The notes under the pieces were generated by a model. It saw only the letters and a list, made by a program, of their open reading frames with translations. It made no database searches and was not told the DNA's origin. Of a DNA stretch of 64,000 nucleotides, positions 14,666 to 23,957 are shown in pieces. Made by a program: the position numbers and the translations under genes. The stretch comes from Pseudomonadota bacterium (GTDB taxonomy: Bacteria; Desulfobacterota; Desulfovibrionia; Desulfovibrionales; Desulfovibrionaceae): the NCBI GenBank assembly GCA_018816865.1, contig JAHIUW010000016.1, positions 62,001-126,000 on the forward strand, given 5' to 3'. Position 1 is the stretch's first letter. Each line of letters opens with the position of its first letter.

Positions 14666-16614
14666 AGCGCCTTTACTCCTGCAAGAATCTGATCGTCGGT
14701 AAAATGGTCAAGCTGTATGGCCTTGTCCAGGCAGGCGACGTTGCACACGCCACAGCCCTGGCACAGGGATTCGATGACCTTGGCCTTGGTCGCACCCCAG
14801 CGATCCTCCGTCATTTCGATCGCCTGGAAGGGGCAGACCCCTGCGCATTTGCCGCAGCCGATGCAGCGGGCTTGATTCACGCCGGCGACCTGGGGGTTGG
14901 CCTCCAGTCGGTCGCGTGACAGCAGCACCATGGCCTTGGCCGCTGCCGCGCTGCCCTGGGCCACCGAGGACGGGATGTCTTTCAAGCCCTGGCAGGCTCC
15001 GGCCAGGAAGATGCCCGCAGTGTTGGTCTCCACGGGCCGCAGCTTCGGATGGCTCTCCATGAAAAAACCATGGGCGTCATAGGAGATGCGCAGCTTTTCG
15101 GCCAGGGCCCGGGCCCCGGTCGAAGGCTCGCCTCCCACGGCCAGAACCACGAGGTCCGCATCGACCTCCACCTGGGCCTGCAACAACGTGTCCGCCCCCT
15201 GGACGGTGATCACGCCATCCACCTCCCACAGCTTGGAGACCCGGCCACGCACATAGCGCACGCCGTATTCCTCCCGGGCACGGGTGTAGAACTCCTCATA
15301 CAGCTTGCCCGGCGCGCGCACGTCTATGTAGAAGACAAAGACCTCGGCATCAGGGATATGATCCTTGGTCAGAATGGCCTGTTTGGCCGTGGCCATGCAG
15401 CAGAAACCCGAGCAATAGGGCCGGCCCACGGACGCGTCGCGCGAGCCCACGCACTGCACGAAAACCACCCGCTTGGGCTCCTTGCCATCCGAGGGGCGCA
15501 GCACATGCCCACTGGTGGGACCGGAGGCATTGAGCAAGCGTTCGTACTGCATGGAGGTAATGACGTCCGGGTACTTGCCCCCGCCGTATTCGGGATATTT
15601 TGTATGGTCGAAGAGATCGTAGCCCGTGGCCAGGATCACCGCGCCCACACTCTCCGTGACGATCTCGTCCACAAGGCCGAAATCCACGGCCCCGGTGGGG
15701 CAGATCTTGGCGCAGGCCCCGCATTTGTCCTTGGTCAACTTGAGGCAGACCAGGGGATCAATGCGGGCCTTTTTGGGGATGGCCTGCGGGAACGGGATAC
15801 TGATGGCCGTGGTGGTTTTCAACTGTTCGTTGAACAGGTCCGGGCTCTTGCTGCTGGGGCATTTCTCCATGCACAGCCCACAGCCGGTGCAGGCATCCCA
15901 GTGCACGTAGGGCGTCTTCTTGCGGACCTTGACCTCGAAACTGCCCACATAGCCGGAGACCTCTTCGATCTCGGAATAGGTGTGCAGCGTAATGTTCTGG
16001 TGCTGGGCCACATCCACCATCTTCGGCCCCAGGATACAGGCCGAGCAGTCCACGGTGGGGAACGTCTTGTCCAGTTTGGCCATCTTGCCGCCAATGGAGG
16101 GTTCACGCTCCACCAGGACGACCTGCAGACCACTATCGGCCAGATCCAAGGCGGCCTGGATGCCGGCCACGCCGCCGCCCACCACCAAGGCCCGTTTGTT
16201 GACCTCGAACGTGGTGGCTGTCAGCCCCTTGTTGAGGCGCAGCTTCTCCACCGCCGCGCGCACCAGGTCTGCGGCCTTGCGGGTGTTTTGCTCCACTCCC
16301 TTGCTGATCCAGGAGACGTGCTCCCGGATGTTGGCCATCTCGAACATGTAGCGATTGATGCCCGCCCGTTCCACGGCCCTGCGGAACGTGACCTCGTGCA
16401 TCCGGGGAGAGCAGGAAGCAACAACCACCCCTTCCAGGCCCATATTCGTGATGGCGTCGCGGATCGCCATCTGCCCCGGTTCGGAACAGGCGTACATCTC
16501 GCTCTTGGCAAAAACGACATCAGGAAAACCCTTGGCGATCTCCGCAACCCTGTCCACGTCCACCGTGGCGGCGATATTGCTGCCACAGAGGCAGACAAAG
16601 ACTCCTATTCGCAT
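14638..16614 (-). CDS. hdrA: Heterodisulfide reductase subunit A (HdrA)
   Basis: The 658-residue iron-sulfur flavoprotein is the proposed electron-bifurcating subunit. It has N-terminal C8/C10 (CLCG), an FAD-binding GGGVAG at residues 146-151 followed by VEREPSIGGKMAKLDKTFP, and the conserved C190/C193 (VDCSAC). A ferredoxin pair follows at 242-252 (CTGCGLCMEKCP) and about 295-305 (CGACAKICPTG), then two further [4Fe-4S] motifs at the C-terminus (CIGCGKCAGVCP and CQGCGVCNVAC). It overlaps hdrB by 10 bases and flxD by 28. All cluster cysteines are encoded normally and no selenocysteine is suggested. The full set of clusters is consistent with an active enzyme. Confidence 0.93.
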   Translation of the reverse strand: MRIGVFVCLCGSNIAATVDVDRVAEIAKGFPDVVFAKSEMYACSEPGQMAIRDAITNMGLEGVVVASCSPRMHEVTFRRAVERAGINRYMFEMANIREHVSWISKGVEQNTRKAADLVRAAVEKLRLNKGLTATTFEVNKRALVVGGGVAGIQAALDLADSGLQVVLVEREPSIGGKMAKLDKTFPTVDCSACILGPKMVDVAQHQNITLHTYSEIEEVSGYVGSFEVKVRKKTPYVHWDACTGCGLCMEKCPSSKSPDLFNEQLKTTTAISIPFPQAIPKKARIDPLVCLKLTKDKCGACAKICPTGAVDFGLVDEIVTESVGAVILATGYDLFDHTKYPEYGGGKYPDVITSMQYERLLNASGPTSGHVLRPSDGKEPKRVVFVQCVGSRDASVGRPYCSGFCCMATAKQAILTKDHIPDAEVFVFYIDVRAPGKLYEEFYTRAREEYGVRYVRGRVSKLWEVDGVITVQGADTLLQAQVEVDADLVVLAVGGEPSTGARALAEKLRISYDAHGFFMESHPKLRPVETNTAGIFLAGACQGLKDIPSSVAQGSAAAAKAMVLLSRDRLEANPQVAGVNQARCIGCGKCAGVCPFQAIEMTEDRWGATKAKVIESLCQGCGVCNVACLDKAIQLDHFTDDQILAGVKALCREWKEKN

Positions 16615-17519
16615 CGATCCGCCTCCTCGTTGACCGGCCGGGGAGCCTCGAACACCGCATCCACCAATGTCCGAACGTTCACGGCGTGCTTGTCCAGGCC
16701 CAACGCGTGGTACTCAAGCCCCAAGGCCAGCCCAAGGACCTGCGTGACGTACAGGATCGGCAGATCGAACCGGGTGTCCAGAGAACGCGCCGCCTGCCCC
16801 TGGCGCAGGTCCAGATTCTGATGGCACAGGGGACAGGCAGTGACGATGGCGTTGGCTCCCACACGGCGCGCCATGTCCAGGATGCGCCCGGACTGCCGCA
16901 CCACAATCTCCCGCCGGGGGACGCCGTAGCTCGCCCCACAGCATTCAACCTTGAACGGAAAGTCCGGAACTTGAGCGCCCAGGGCGCGCAACAGCTTGTC
17001 CATGGACTGGGGATCTTCTTCGTCGTCAAAGCCCATCAGCCTCTTGGGCCGGGTCAACACGCAGCCATAATAAGGCGCGGCCACGAGCCCCTTGAGGGGC
17101 CTGACCACACGCTTGGCGATCTCCTCCAGGCCGACATCCTCCACAAAAACCTGGAGGATGGAGGCGCTGGGCACGGCCCCGGCGGGCATCCGATCCAGCA
17201 GCTTGCCCACAAGTCCCCTGCCATGATCGTGCTCCATGTACTCGCCCGCGACCTTGAGCGCCTTGAGACAACTCGGGCAGGGGGTCACCACGCCCGCACG
17301 TCCCATCTCCTCCACAAGGCGCAGGTTGCGCGCGGTGAGCGCGGCCATCAGCGTCTTGTCAGCGGATTGCGCGGGGCTGGAGCCGCAACAGGTCCAGTCC
17401 GGGATCTCGATCAGTTCCACATCCAGGGCCTTGGCCGTCGCGCGGACGGACATGTCGTATTCCACTGCGGTGCCCGTCTGAGAACAGCCCGGAAAATAGG
17501 CATATTGTATCTGGTTCAT
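16605..17519 (-). CDS. hdrB: Heterodisulfide reductase subunit B (HdrB)
   Basis: The 304-residue protein has two CCG domains, each contributing cysteines to the unusual noncubane [4Fe-4S] clusters that reduce disulfides: C12 (PGCSQTG), CCGSS near 44, CPSC near 81, then CVLTRPK near 153, CCGASYG near 194 and CPLCHQNL near 235. All expected CCG cysteines are present. The physiological disulfide in sulfate reducers is unknown, and DsrC is often proposed. Its ATG overlaps the stop of hdrC (ATGA), and its end overlaps hdrA by 10 bases. The length is normal (290-310). Confidence 0.93.
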   Translation of the reverse strand: MNQIQYAYFPGCSQTGTAVEYDMSVRATAKALDVELIEIPDWTCCGSSPAQSADKTLMAALTARNLRLVEEMGRAGVVTPCPSCLKALKVAGEYMEHDHGRGLVGKLLDRMPAGAVPSASILQVFVEDVGLEEIAKRVVRPLKGLVAAPYYGCVLTRPKRLMGFDDEEDPQSMDKLLRALGAQVPDFPFKVECCGASYGVPRREIVVRQSGRILDMARRVGANAIVTACPLCHQNLDLRQGQAARSLDTRFDLPILYVTQVLGLALGLEYHALGLDKHAVNVRTLVDAVFEAPRPVNEEADRCE

Positions 17520-18082
17520 CGGTCCTCACCCTTCTTCATGGCACGCTCCACGATGGCGCAGACTTCATCCGCGCCAAGGGAGGCATGGGGCCGGAGCGAG
17601 AGTTTGCCCAAAGCCTTGGGGGCAAGTTCCAGCTCATCGAACAACCGTCCCGTGCGCAGGGCATATTCCATCATCAGTCCCAACTCGTGCACCCGTCCGT
17701 GCTTGCGTACGGAATCAACAAAGGCCCCGAGGAAGACCTTGACCCGCTTGTCCGCGACGTGCCCGCCTTTCCAGGCCATGGTCCTCAACGTCCCCATCAG
17801 CGCAGCCACATCGATTTCCTGCGGACAGCGCACGGAACAGGTCCGGCACTGGGCGCAAAGCCAGATGAACCGGCTTCCCAGGACTTCGTCGCGAAGACCT
17901 TCCTGGACCAGACGCAGCACGGCGTTCACGGGCAGGTCCGCGCTGAAGCCCACCGGGCATCCGGCCGTGCATTTTCCACACTGCATGCAGCGTGAAGGAT
18001 TCTGCCCGGAACGGGCCTTGACCTCGCTGGTGAAGGAACTGTCACCCTCCCCCAGTTTAATGCTTTTACTGCTTATTTTCAT
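17516..18082 (-). CDS. hdrC: Heterodisulfide reductase subunit C (HdrC)
   Basis: The 188-residue ferredoxin-like subunit has two complete [4Fe-4S] motifs, C32-C35-C38-C42 (CMQCGKCTAGCP) and C76-C79-C82-C86 (CAQCRTCSVRCP), which link HdrA to HdrB. It is the first gene of the seven-gene operon. The ATG at 18082 follows GGAG at about 11 bases. Upstream bases do not show a clear sigma-70 promoter. The operon order hdrC-hdrB-hdrA-flxD-flxC-flxB-flxA keeps all subunits together, but no alcohol dehydrogenase gene is visible next to it as reported for D. vulgaris. Confidence 0.93.
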   Translation of the reverse strand: MKISSKSIKLGEGDSSFTSEVKARSGQNPSRCMQCGKCTAGCPVGFSADLPVNAVLRLVQEGLRDEVLGSRFIWLCAQCRTCSVRCPQEIDVAALMGTLRTMAWKGGHVADKRVKVFLGAFVDSVRKHGRVHELGLMMEYALRTGRLFDELELAPKALGKLSLRPHASLGADEVCAIVERAMKKGEDR

Positions 18083-18546
18083 ACAAATGGTCGCTCCATT
18101 GTGGGCTATTCTTCCAGCACCGGGCCACGTACCCTTGGCGCCAGTTCCGCCGGAGCATACTCCGCCTCGCGCCTTTCAAAAAAGAGTATCCGACCTCCAA
18201 GTCCTTTTGACAAGACACGAAGAAATCCAATCAGGCAAGGCTTGTTCAAGCCTTCTTCCCAATAATCCAGGCGAGCTGCCGAGCATTTCCCGTTCTTCGC
18301 CCGCAGGCCCAGCCACGCGGCCCGGTGCAGAAATATATCAGTTCATAGGGCCTGCCGTTGAAAATGAGCATGTCCAAGGCCAAAGGGCGCGGCCCGAATC
18401 AACCCGGGCGCACCATGAAAGACAGGGCAAGGCTTGTACCCGCGCCCCGCTTTTCTTGGGAGGCGACTCCCGACGAACGCCAGAGGGCAATACCAGTTGT
18501 TGCATTATTTCGGCCCCATCGTATAGTGAAGCAGACAGGAGGGTCG
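18083..18546. promoter_or_regulatory. Divergent control region between hdrC and the Cache sensor kinase
   Basis: No gene is supported here. Toward the kinase a sigma-70 promoter is plausible: TTGCAT (18500-18505), 16 bases, TATAGT (18522-18527), then the ribosome site AGGAGGG at 18537-18543. Toward hdrC no convincing -35/-10 pair, sigma-54 element or Rex-type palindrome could be recognised. Long frames crossing this gap in both directions have no ribosome site. Confidence 0.5.
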
Positions 18547-20991
18547 ATGCCCGCTCTTCACGCACCATATTCCAGACACATCAAGCGTACCATTGCGGGG
18601 ACCTACTTCAGGCGGTTCATCCTCATCTCATCCCTGTCGCTGGTCCTGCTCGGGATGAGCTGGTTGATATCAAGCCAGTGGTCTTACAGAACAACCGCCT
18701 CCCAGAACCGCGAGAAACTGCTGGCCGAGAAGTACCGGACCATCGAGTCCCGCGCCAGAGAGGCTGTGGCCTTCATCAATTTCACCAACGACAGCATCTC
18801 CGAGCGCATCCGTTCCGAAATCCGCGACCGCGTGGAGCAGGCCCATGCCATGGCCTCGGTCATCTATGCCCAGCACCGCACCCCCGAAACCGCAGGCGAG
18901 ATCAAGACCGCCCTGCGCAACATGCGCTTTGATGGGGGCTCGGGCTATTTCTTCGCCGTGGGGCTGAACGGCGTCGGGCAGCTCGTCCCCGACCGACCGG
19001 AACTGGAAGGCACCAATATGCGCGGCCTCAAGGACGCAGACGGCACCCTATTCATCCAGAACGCCCTGGATATCGCCCGCAGCTCCGGTGAAGGCTACTT
19101 CGAATACCGTTTCTCCAAGCCCGGCAGCATTGGTCAGGGGCACCGCAAGATCTCCTATCTCAAGTATTTCGAGCCACTGGACTGGTACATCGGCACGGGA
19201 CTCTATGTGGACGATGTCACCCGAAGCGTGCAGGACGAGGTGCTCCAGTGGCTGGCCAGCCGCAACTATCTTGATGGCGGATACATCTTCGCCGGAACCT
19301 TTGAGGGCATCCCCGTGCTCGGCCCCTTCAAGGGCCAGAAGGTGCTTGACGTGGCCGACGTCAACGGCGTGGTCATCGTACGCGAACTCATCAAGGCGGC
19401 ACGCAATAAGGGCGGAATCGTGAGTTACGTCCTGCCCACCTACGACGGCACCCCCGCCTACCCCAAGATCAGCTACTCCCTGGGGGTTGAGCAATGGGGC
19501 TGGTACGTCGGCTCGGGCATTCCCACCGATGATATCGAGGAAGAACTTGCACGCCTGCGAGACACACATCTCACCCGCCAGAAACGCGCCGGTATCGGCA
19601 TCCTGGCCGTCCTGGCCCTGTGTCTCGCGGCCCAGGTCGTGGCCATGCGCGTGGCAAGACGGCGCATCGCCGAAGACTTCGGCTCCTTCCGGGCCTTTTT
19701 CAACCGCACCTCGGTCGAGGCCCAGCCCATTGAGCGCTCAGGCCTGCACCTGGAGGAATTCGACAGACTGGCCAAGGCCGCCAACGAGATGATCCAGGAG
19801 CGCAGGACCATGGAAGCCGCCCTGCGCGAGAGTGAAGACCGCTATCGGGGCATCTTCGAAAACATCATCGACGGTTACTACCAGGCCGATCTTGAGGGCA
19901 ACCTGCTGCTGGCCAGCCCCTCGGCGCAGGCCATGACAGGTTGGAGCAGCGCGGAGGAGATTCAGGGGCTGAACATCGCCCGGGACTTCTACCGCGACCC
20001 CGCCGAACGCGAGGCGTTCCAGAAGCTGATCATGCATGAGGGCCGGGTGGATGGCTTCATCACCAAACTCCGGCGCCGCGACGGCGAACTCATCGATATC
20101 GAGGTCAATTCGCGCCTGATCTATGATGAACGGACCGGAGAACCCTTGGCCGTGGAGGGCATCTTCCGCGACATCACCGAACGCAAACGGACCCAGGAAC
20201 TGCTGGTGCAGACGGAAAAAATGATGTCCGTTGGAGGCTTGGCCGCAGGCATGGCCCACGAGATCAACAACCCTCTGGGTGGCATCCTGCAGGGCGTACA
20301 AAACATCCTGCGCCGCATCTCCCCAGACCTGCCCGCCAACGCCGAAGTCGCCCGCAAACACGGCTGTGACCTGGGCACCCTGCACGACTATCTTGAGGAC
20401 CGCCGCATCCTGCGCATGCTCGAAGGCATCCGCGAATCCGGCGAGCGGGCTGCGTACATCGTCCAGGGCATGCTCAACTTCTCACGGGCCAGTTCATCGC
20501 GCCGCGCCCCTTGCGACCTGAACGCCCTGATCGACCGCGCCATCGAGCTGGCCTCTTCGGACTATGACCTCGGCCGCAAATACGACTTCCGCAACATCGA
20601 ACTCGTGCGGGATTATGCCCCGGACATCGCGCCCACGCCCTGCACCGCCACGGAGATCGAGCAGGTGATCCTGAACCTGTTGCGCAACGCGGCCCAGGCC
20701 ATGACCGAGGGCAAAACCTTCAACGGACCGCCATCCATCACCATCCGGACCCGCAACGGGAATGACCATTCAATCATTGGTATTGAAGACAACGGACCGG
20801 GCATGGACGAGGCCACGCGCAAGCGGGTCTTCGAGCCATTCTTCACGACCAAGGCACCGGGCCAGGGCACCGGACTGGGGCTCTCGGTGTCCTATTTCAT
20901 CATCACCCAGAACCACGGCGGCGAGTTCAGCGTCGAGTCCGCGCCCGGCCAGGGTTCAACCTTCAGCATCCGCCTGCCCCTCGATACGTAA
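18547..20991 (+). CDS. Membrane histidine kinase with tandem Cache sensor and PAS domain
   Basis: The 814-residue protein starts at the ATG 18547 behind AGGAGGG. A transmembrane helix (about 25-45) precedes two tandem single-Cache (SMP_2-like) modules, recognisable by [13 protein letters not shown] with [12 protein letters not shown] and by GGYIFAG with [13 protein letters not shown] second transmembrane helix (about 350-370), a HAMP-like linker and a PAS domain (about 430-545) follow. The kinase core has the phospho-acceptor in [11 protein letters not shown] (near residue 568) and an ATPase domain with [16 protein letters not shown] and GTGLGL. The periplasmic Cache pair should bind a small organic ligand. 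No receiver is fused. The next plus-strand gene, a response regulator, is a possible partner although a terminator separates them. Confidence 0.9.
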   Translation: MPALHAPYSRHIKRTIAGTYFRRFILISSLSLVLLGMSWLISSQWSYRTTASQNREKLLAEKYRTIESRAREAVAFINFTNDSISERIRSEIRDRVEQAHAMASVIYAQHRTPETAGEIKTALRNMRFDGGSGYFFAVGLNGVGQLVPDRPELEGTNMRGLKDADGTLFIQNALDIARSSGEGYFEYRFSKPGSIGQGHRKISYLKYFEPLDWYIGTGLYVDDVTRSVQDEVLQWLASRNYLDGGYIFAGTFEGIPVLGPFKGQKVLDVADVNGVVIVRELIKAARNKGGIVSYVLPTYDGTPAYPKISYSLGVEQWGWYVGSGIPTDDIEEELARLRDTHLTRQKRAGIGILAVLALCLAAQVVAMRVARRRIAEDFGSFRAFFNRTSVEAQPIERSGLHLEEFDRLAKAANEMIQERRTMEAALRESEDRYRGIFENIIDGYYQADLEGNLLLASPSAQAMTGWSSAEEIQGLNIARDFYRDPAEREAFQKLIMHEGRVDGFITKLRRRDGELIDIEVNSRLIYDERTGEPLAVEGIFRDITERKRTQELLVQTEKMMSVGGLAAGMAHEINNPLGGILQGVQNILRRISPDLPANAEVARKHGCDLGTLHDYLEDRRILRMLEGIRESGERAAYIVQGMLNFSRASSSRRAPCDLNALIDRAIELASSDYDLGRKYDFRNIELVRDYAPDIAPTPCTATEIEQVILNLLRNAAQAMTEGKTFNGPPSITIRTRNGNDHSIIGIEDNGPGMDEATRKRVFEPFFTTKAPGQGTGLGLSVSYFIITQNHGGEFSVESAPGQGSTFSIRLPLDT

Positions 20992-21342
20992 GCTTGAGCA
21001 GTGCCGCACAGAACCGGAGGTTCCCTCCCTGCGCACCGTGAGTATGCGGCGGGACACGATGACAAGCCGTGGCCCGCTTTTTTGCCTCGGCATGAAGTCC
21101 CGGAACCTGTGAACCGAAAGAGGCCCTGGCAATAGCGTGCCACCCTCGCCCCCCCCTTGTTCAACGCGGCACCCGGCTCGCGGCGCGTTCCGCAGACGCG
21201 CATCCCCCCCTCAGGCCCAACCCGATTAATCCAGCCAGCCCACTTCTGTTCAACCCAGCTTCGTGGTATTGGTAGGTTTCCAGACTGGCGCAAGATGCGC
21301 CCTGTCGATAACCGTCCATGATCACCCAGGGGACAGACAACC
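20992..21342. other. Gap between kinase and response regulator
   Basis: This 350-base gap contains the kinase terminator (21049-21083) and no supported gene. The final 40 bases hold a ribosome site (AGGGGACAGACAACC) before the regulator. No clear promoter for the regulator could be picked out. Confidence 0.5.
21049..21083 (+). terminator. Rho-independent terminator of the Cache kinase gene
   Basis: GCGGG-A-CACG pairs with CGTG-G-CCCGC around a 9-base loop and is followed directly by TTTTTT (21078-21083). It lies about 60 bases after the kinase stop. Confidence 0.85.
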
Positions 21343-22494
21343 ATGGCGAATAGAAAGATTCTCTTTGTGGACGACGACGAAAGGATACTGACGTCGTTCG
21401 AGAGAACCCTGGGGAAAGACTATGAAGTCTCCATCGCCACAGGCGGGGAGCAGGGCCTTGAAGTACTGGACTCCAAGGGTCCTTTTGCGGCCGTCGTCTC
21501 GGACCTGAAGATGCCGGGCATGAACGGCATTGATTTCTTAATCGAGGTCCACCAGCGTCATCCACAGACCGTGCGCATCATGCTCACCGGCTTCGCGGAA
21601 TTGAACACCGCCATCGCGGCCATCAACAAGGGCGAAATCTTCCGCTTCCTGACCAAGCCCGTTGAGAACGAGACCCTGATCAACGTGCTGGAAAGCGCCA
21701 TCGGGCAATACAGCCTGGTTCTGGCGGAAAAGGAGCTGACCGAAAAAACCCTGCGCGGCAGCGTGAAAATGCTCTGCGAGATCCTGGCCCTCCTGCGCCC
21801 GGAAGTCTTCGGGCGCACCTCGCGCATCATCCCCTACGTGCGCCAGCTGTCCAAAGCCATGAACGATGAGGACCCCTGGATCACGGAAACAGCCGCCCTG
21901 CTGTCTTCCATCGGCTACATCACCGTGCCCGACCGGATCCTGGCCCGTATCAACAAAGATCGCGAATTGAGCTTCGAGGAATTCAACATCTTCTGCGGCC
22001 ACGTGGATGTCGCCCGCAAGCTGATCGAAAACATCCCCCGGCTGGAAAAGGTCGCCAAGATCATCGCCTATCAGGAAAAACGCTTTGATGGCCTGGGCTA
22101 TCCGAATGATGATGTGTGCGAAGTCCTCATTCCCCTGGGCTCCCGGATTCTGCGGGTGGTGCTGGATTTTGACAGACTGAAGTCCAATTCCAACTCCGAG
22201 GCTGAGGCCTACACGAAGCTCCAAAAAATACAGGGAGTCCACGACCCGAAGATCGTCACCCTCCTGGGGAAGCTTCTGGGAAGCGCCGCCAAGTACCGCC
22301 TGCGCAAAGTTGCCGTGGAGAAACTGGAAGAGGGCATGCTCCTGGGAGAGGATGTCTACATGAGCAACAACAACAAGACCATCAAGGTCATGTCCAAGGG
22401 TGAGGAGGTCAGCAGCGTGGCCATCACCTATCTCATGAAATACCGCAGCAGCCTGAAAATCAAGGATATGGTGACTATCGTCGAAGCCCTTTAG
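21343..22494 (+). CDS. Response regulator with degenerate HD-GYP output domain
   Basis: The 383-residue protein has a complete receiver domain (D10-D12, phospho-acceptor D54 in VVSDLKMPG, K105 in FLTKPV). The C-terminal part follows the HD-GYP fold in pattern, but the catalytic signatures are lost: the expected LLHDIGK reads LLSSIGY (SS at 188-189) and the HHE...DGSGYP motif reads YQEKRFDGLGYP (243-254). One histidine (FCGHVDVA, near 220) remains. It therefore probably cannot hydrolyse cyclic di-GMP and may act as a sensor or a protein-interaction module. It follows a Cache kinase in the same direction. The receiver looks active, so phosphorylation should still control it. Confidence 0.85.
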   Translation: MANRKILFVDDDERILTSFERTLGKDYEVSIATGGEQGLEVLDSKGPFAAVVSDLKMPGMNGIDFLIEVHQRHPQTVRIMLTGFAELNTAIAAINKGEIFRFLTKPVENETLINVLESAIGQYSLVLAEKELTEKTLRGSVKMLCEILALLRPEVFGRTSRIIPYVRQLSKAMNDEDPWITETAALLSSIGYITVPDRILARINKDRELSFEEFNIFCGHVDVARKLIENIPRLEKVAKIIAYQEKRFDGLGYPNDDVCEVLIPLGSRILRVVLDFDRLKSNSNSEAEAYTKLQKIQGVHDPKIVTLLGKLLGSAAKYRLRKVAVEKLEEGMLLGEDVYMSNNNKTIKVMSKGEEVSSVAITYLMKYRSSLKIKDMVTIVEAL

Positions 22495-22581
22495 GACTTC
22501 GGATTCGCCTCCTCAGGACAGATTGGGAGGCCCCACCATCCTGGTCAAGTCCATTCCCGGCAGAAGAGATCCTGCCTCCCC

Positions 22582-22926
22582 CTCCGGCTCCGGCAGGTAC
22601 TTAAAAAATCAGGGCACATTCCGGACGGAGCCCTCAACGGCAGGGAAGCCATCGCCAAACTGAAGCGAGGCGACTACCACTGCATCCTGATGGACATCCA
22701 GATGCCCGTCATGGACGGCCTTCAGGCCACCCGGGCCATCCGCTCAGACCACAGCCTGGGCGCGAAGACCAACATCCCGATCATCGCCCTGACAGCCCAC
22801 GCCTTGGCCGAGGACCGCAAACTGTTCATCGAGGCAGGCATGGACGACTATCTCTCCAAACCCCTGGACTTCGACCTGCTGCGCGAAAAGCTCGCCGGAC
22901 TTGGCGCCCGCCAGGACCAAGACTAA
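22582..22926 (+). pseudogene. Truncated receiver-domain remnant
   Basis: From about 22582 a frame reads LRQVLKKSGH, then [26 protein letters not shown] and DDYLSKPLD. This is the second half of a receiver domain of the hybrid-kinase type, with the phospho-acceptor D and the conserved K. The N-terminal strand with the acidic pocket (normally a VDDN-type motif) is missing, and the bases upstream code for an unrelated R/L/P-rich string up to the end of the previous gene. An ATG at 22690 would give only 78 residues lacking the fold's first half. It is therefore read as a decayed remnant, not a working regulator. Confidence 0.7.
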
Positions 22927-22941
22927 TCACGGGCACTTCTC

Positions 22942-23496
22942 TCAGCCTCCGAGCATCGCCTTCCTGAATGCCTTGCCAGGCCCAGGGTTGGGCCCGATCC
23001 AGCAGGCAAATAACGCATCGCCAAAAGGCTTGCCCGGCAGCACCCCCAGGACCTCATCCCTGACCTCAATGCGGGTGCCCATCCCCGGCATGTAGGTCAC
23101 GACAAGCCTGTCTCCCTCGACGACATCGCTCATCCAGGCGCACAAGGTCTCGAACTGAAGCCTGACCTCGGGAGAGGCCTCGGGCGTATTGGCCTTGAGT
23201 CCGTCCATCCAGGCCTCGCTGAGTTCAGCACCCTTCAAGTTGCGCAGAAAATGCATCACCACCTGGCGTTCAGTATCGGCCGCAAGGATTTGCTGTCCAT
23301 CGCCCATGGCCTCGGGCAGGTAGAGCCCCCCCACATAGACCTTGAAAAACACGACCTTGCGCAAGGCCATACCGTTCAACTCCAGACGCTGGCCCTCCAC
23401 CTGAACCTGATCGGGCAGCATCACCCCGGCCAGTTCTCCAGCCAATGCCGGCAGCACAGCCCATAACACCAGAAACACTCCCGCTAGCAACCTCAT
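22942..23496 (-). CDS. Exported chalcone-isomerase-like protein
   Basis: The 184-residue protein begins with a Sec signal peptide (MRLLAGVFLVLWAVLPALAG) and then shows the bacterial chalcone isomerase-like pattern: LPDQVQVEGQRLELNGMALRK, FFKVYVGGLYLPE and a C-terminal GKPFGDALFACWIGPNPG, the segment that closes the fold. Bacterial members are periplasmic or outer-membrane-associated and mostly lack the plant catalytic set; they may bind fatty acids or similar ligands. It converges with the receiver remnant (gap 15 bases). The length is normal for the family. The function is unknown. Confidence 0.8.
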   Translation of the reverse strand: MRLLAGVFLVLWAVLPALAGELAGVMLPDQVQVEGQRLELNGMALRKVVFFKVYVGGLYLPEAMGDGQQILAADTERQVVMHFLRNLKGAELSEAWMDGLKANTPEASPEVRLQFETLCAWMSDVVEGDRLVVTYMPGMGTRIEVRDEVLGVLPGKPFGDALFACWIGPNPGPGKAFRKAMLGG

Positions 23497-23957
23497 CGGC
23501 GTTCACTCCTTGACGACCTTTCAGCCCGCATCTTCCCTGAACACATCGCATCAGTCCAAGGCTCCTCCCAAGGGGCCCCTTCCCAGGGCCCCTACACGCT
23601 GCGCAGGGAAAAGGGAACGGGGGAAAGCGACACGTACGCAGGGAACACGTCCAGACAGGGCAGGGAAATCCCTGCTTTTCCCATATTATTCAACAGAGCC
23701 TTCCACAACCTCCCGCCTCATCAAGCCCAGCAGAAACATGGGAAAGTCCTTCTCCCCCAAGGGCCCTGTGGGATTCACCCAGTTATCCCCAGGCCAGACA
23801 CCCATAAGAAAAACGATTTTCACCTATTGACGAGAAGCACGGAGTTGCCTAGCAAACTTGAGAGTTAATCCAAACACTGCCGGCAAGTTACAAACCGCCG
23901 GTGCAGTGGGCCGTACGCTGACGGCCAGCATCAAGCCATCAGCATTGGGGGAAATGC
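23497..23957 (+). promoter_or_regulatory. Promoter and structured leader upstream of the msh pilus cluster
   Basis: The first 330 bases hold nothing recognisable. TTGACG (23827-23832), 17 bases, then TAGCAA (23850-23855) form a modest promoter. The roughly 95-base leader that follows can fold into a compound hairpin (CACTGC-CGGC with GCCG-GT-GCAGTG, about 23873-23909), a second hairpin (GGCCGT with ACGGCC) and a third near the ribosome site (TCAAGC with GCTTGA). The last arm covers the TTG start region, so the leader could control translation. It lacks the conserved core of the cyclic di-GMP-I riboswitch. Confidence 0.45.

Noticed and set aside
18083-18160. Sigma-54 promoter or Rex site before hdrC
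   Set aside because: A TGGCCC string exists but the GC at -12 is not at the required spacing, and no Rex-type palindrome was found.
23860-23957. Cyclic di-GMP-I (GEMM) riboswitch
   Set aside because: Hairpins are present but the conserved core around GACGCAAAGCC is missing, so I describe only a structured leader.
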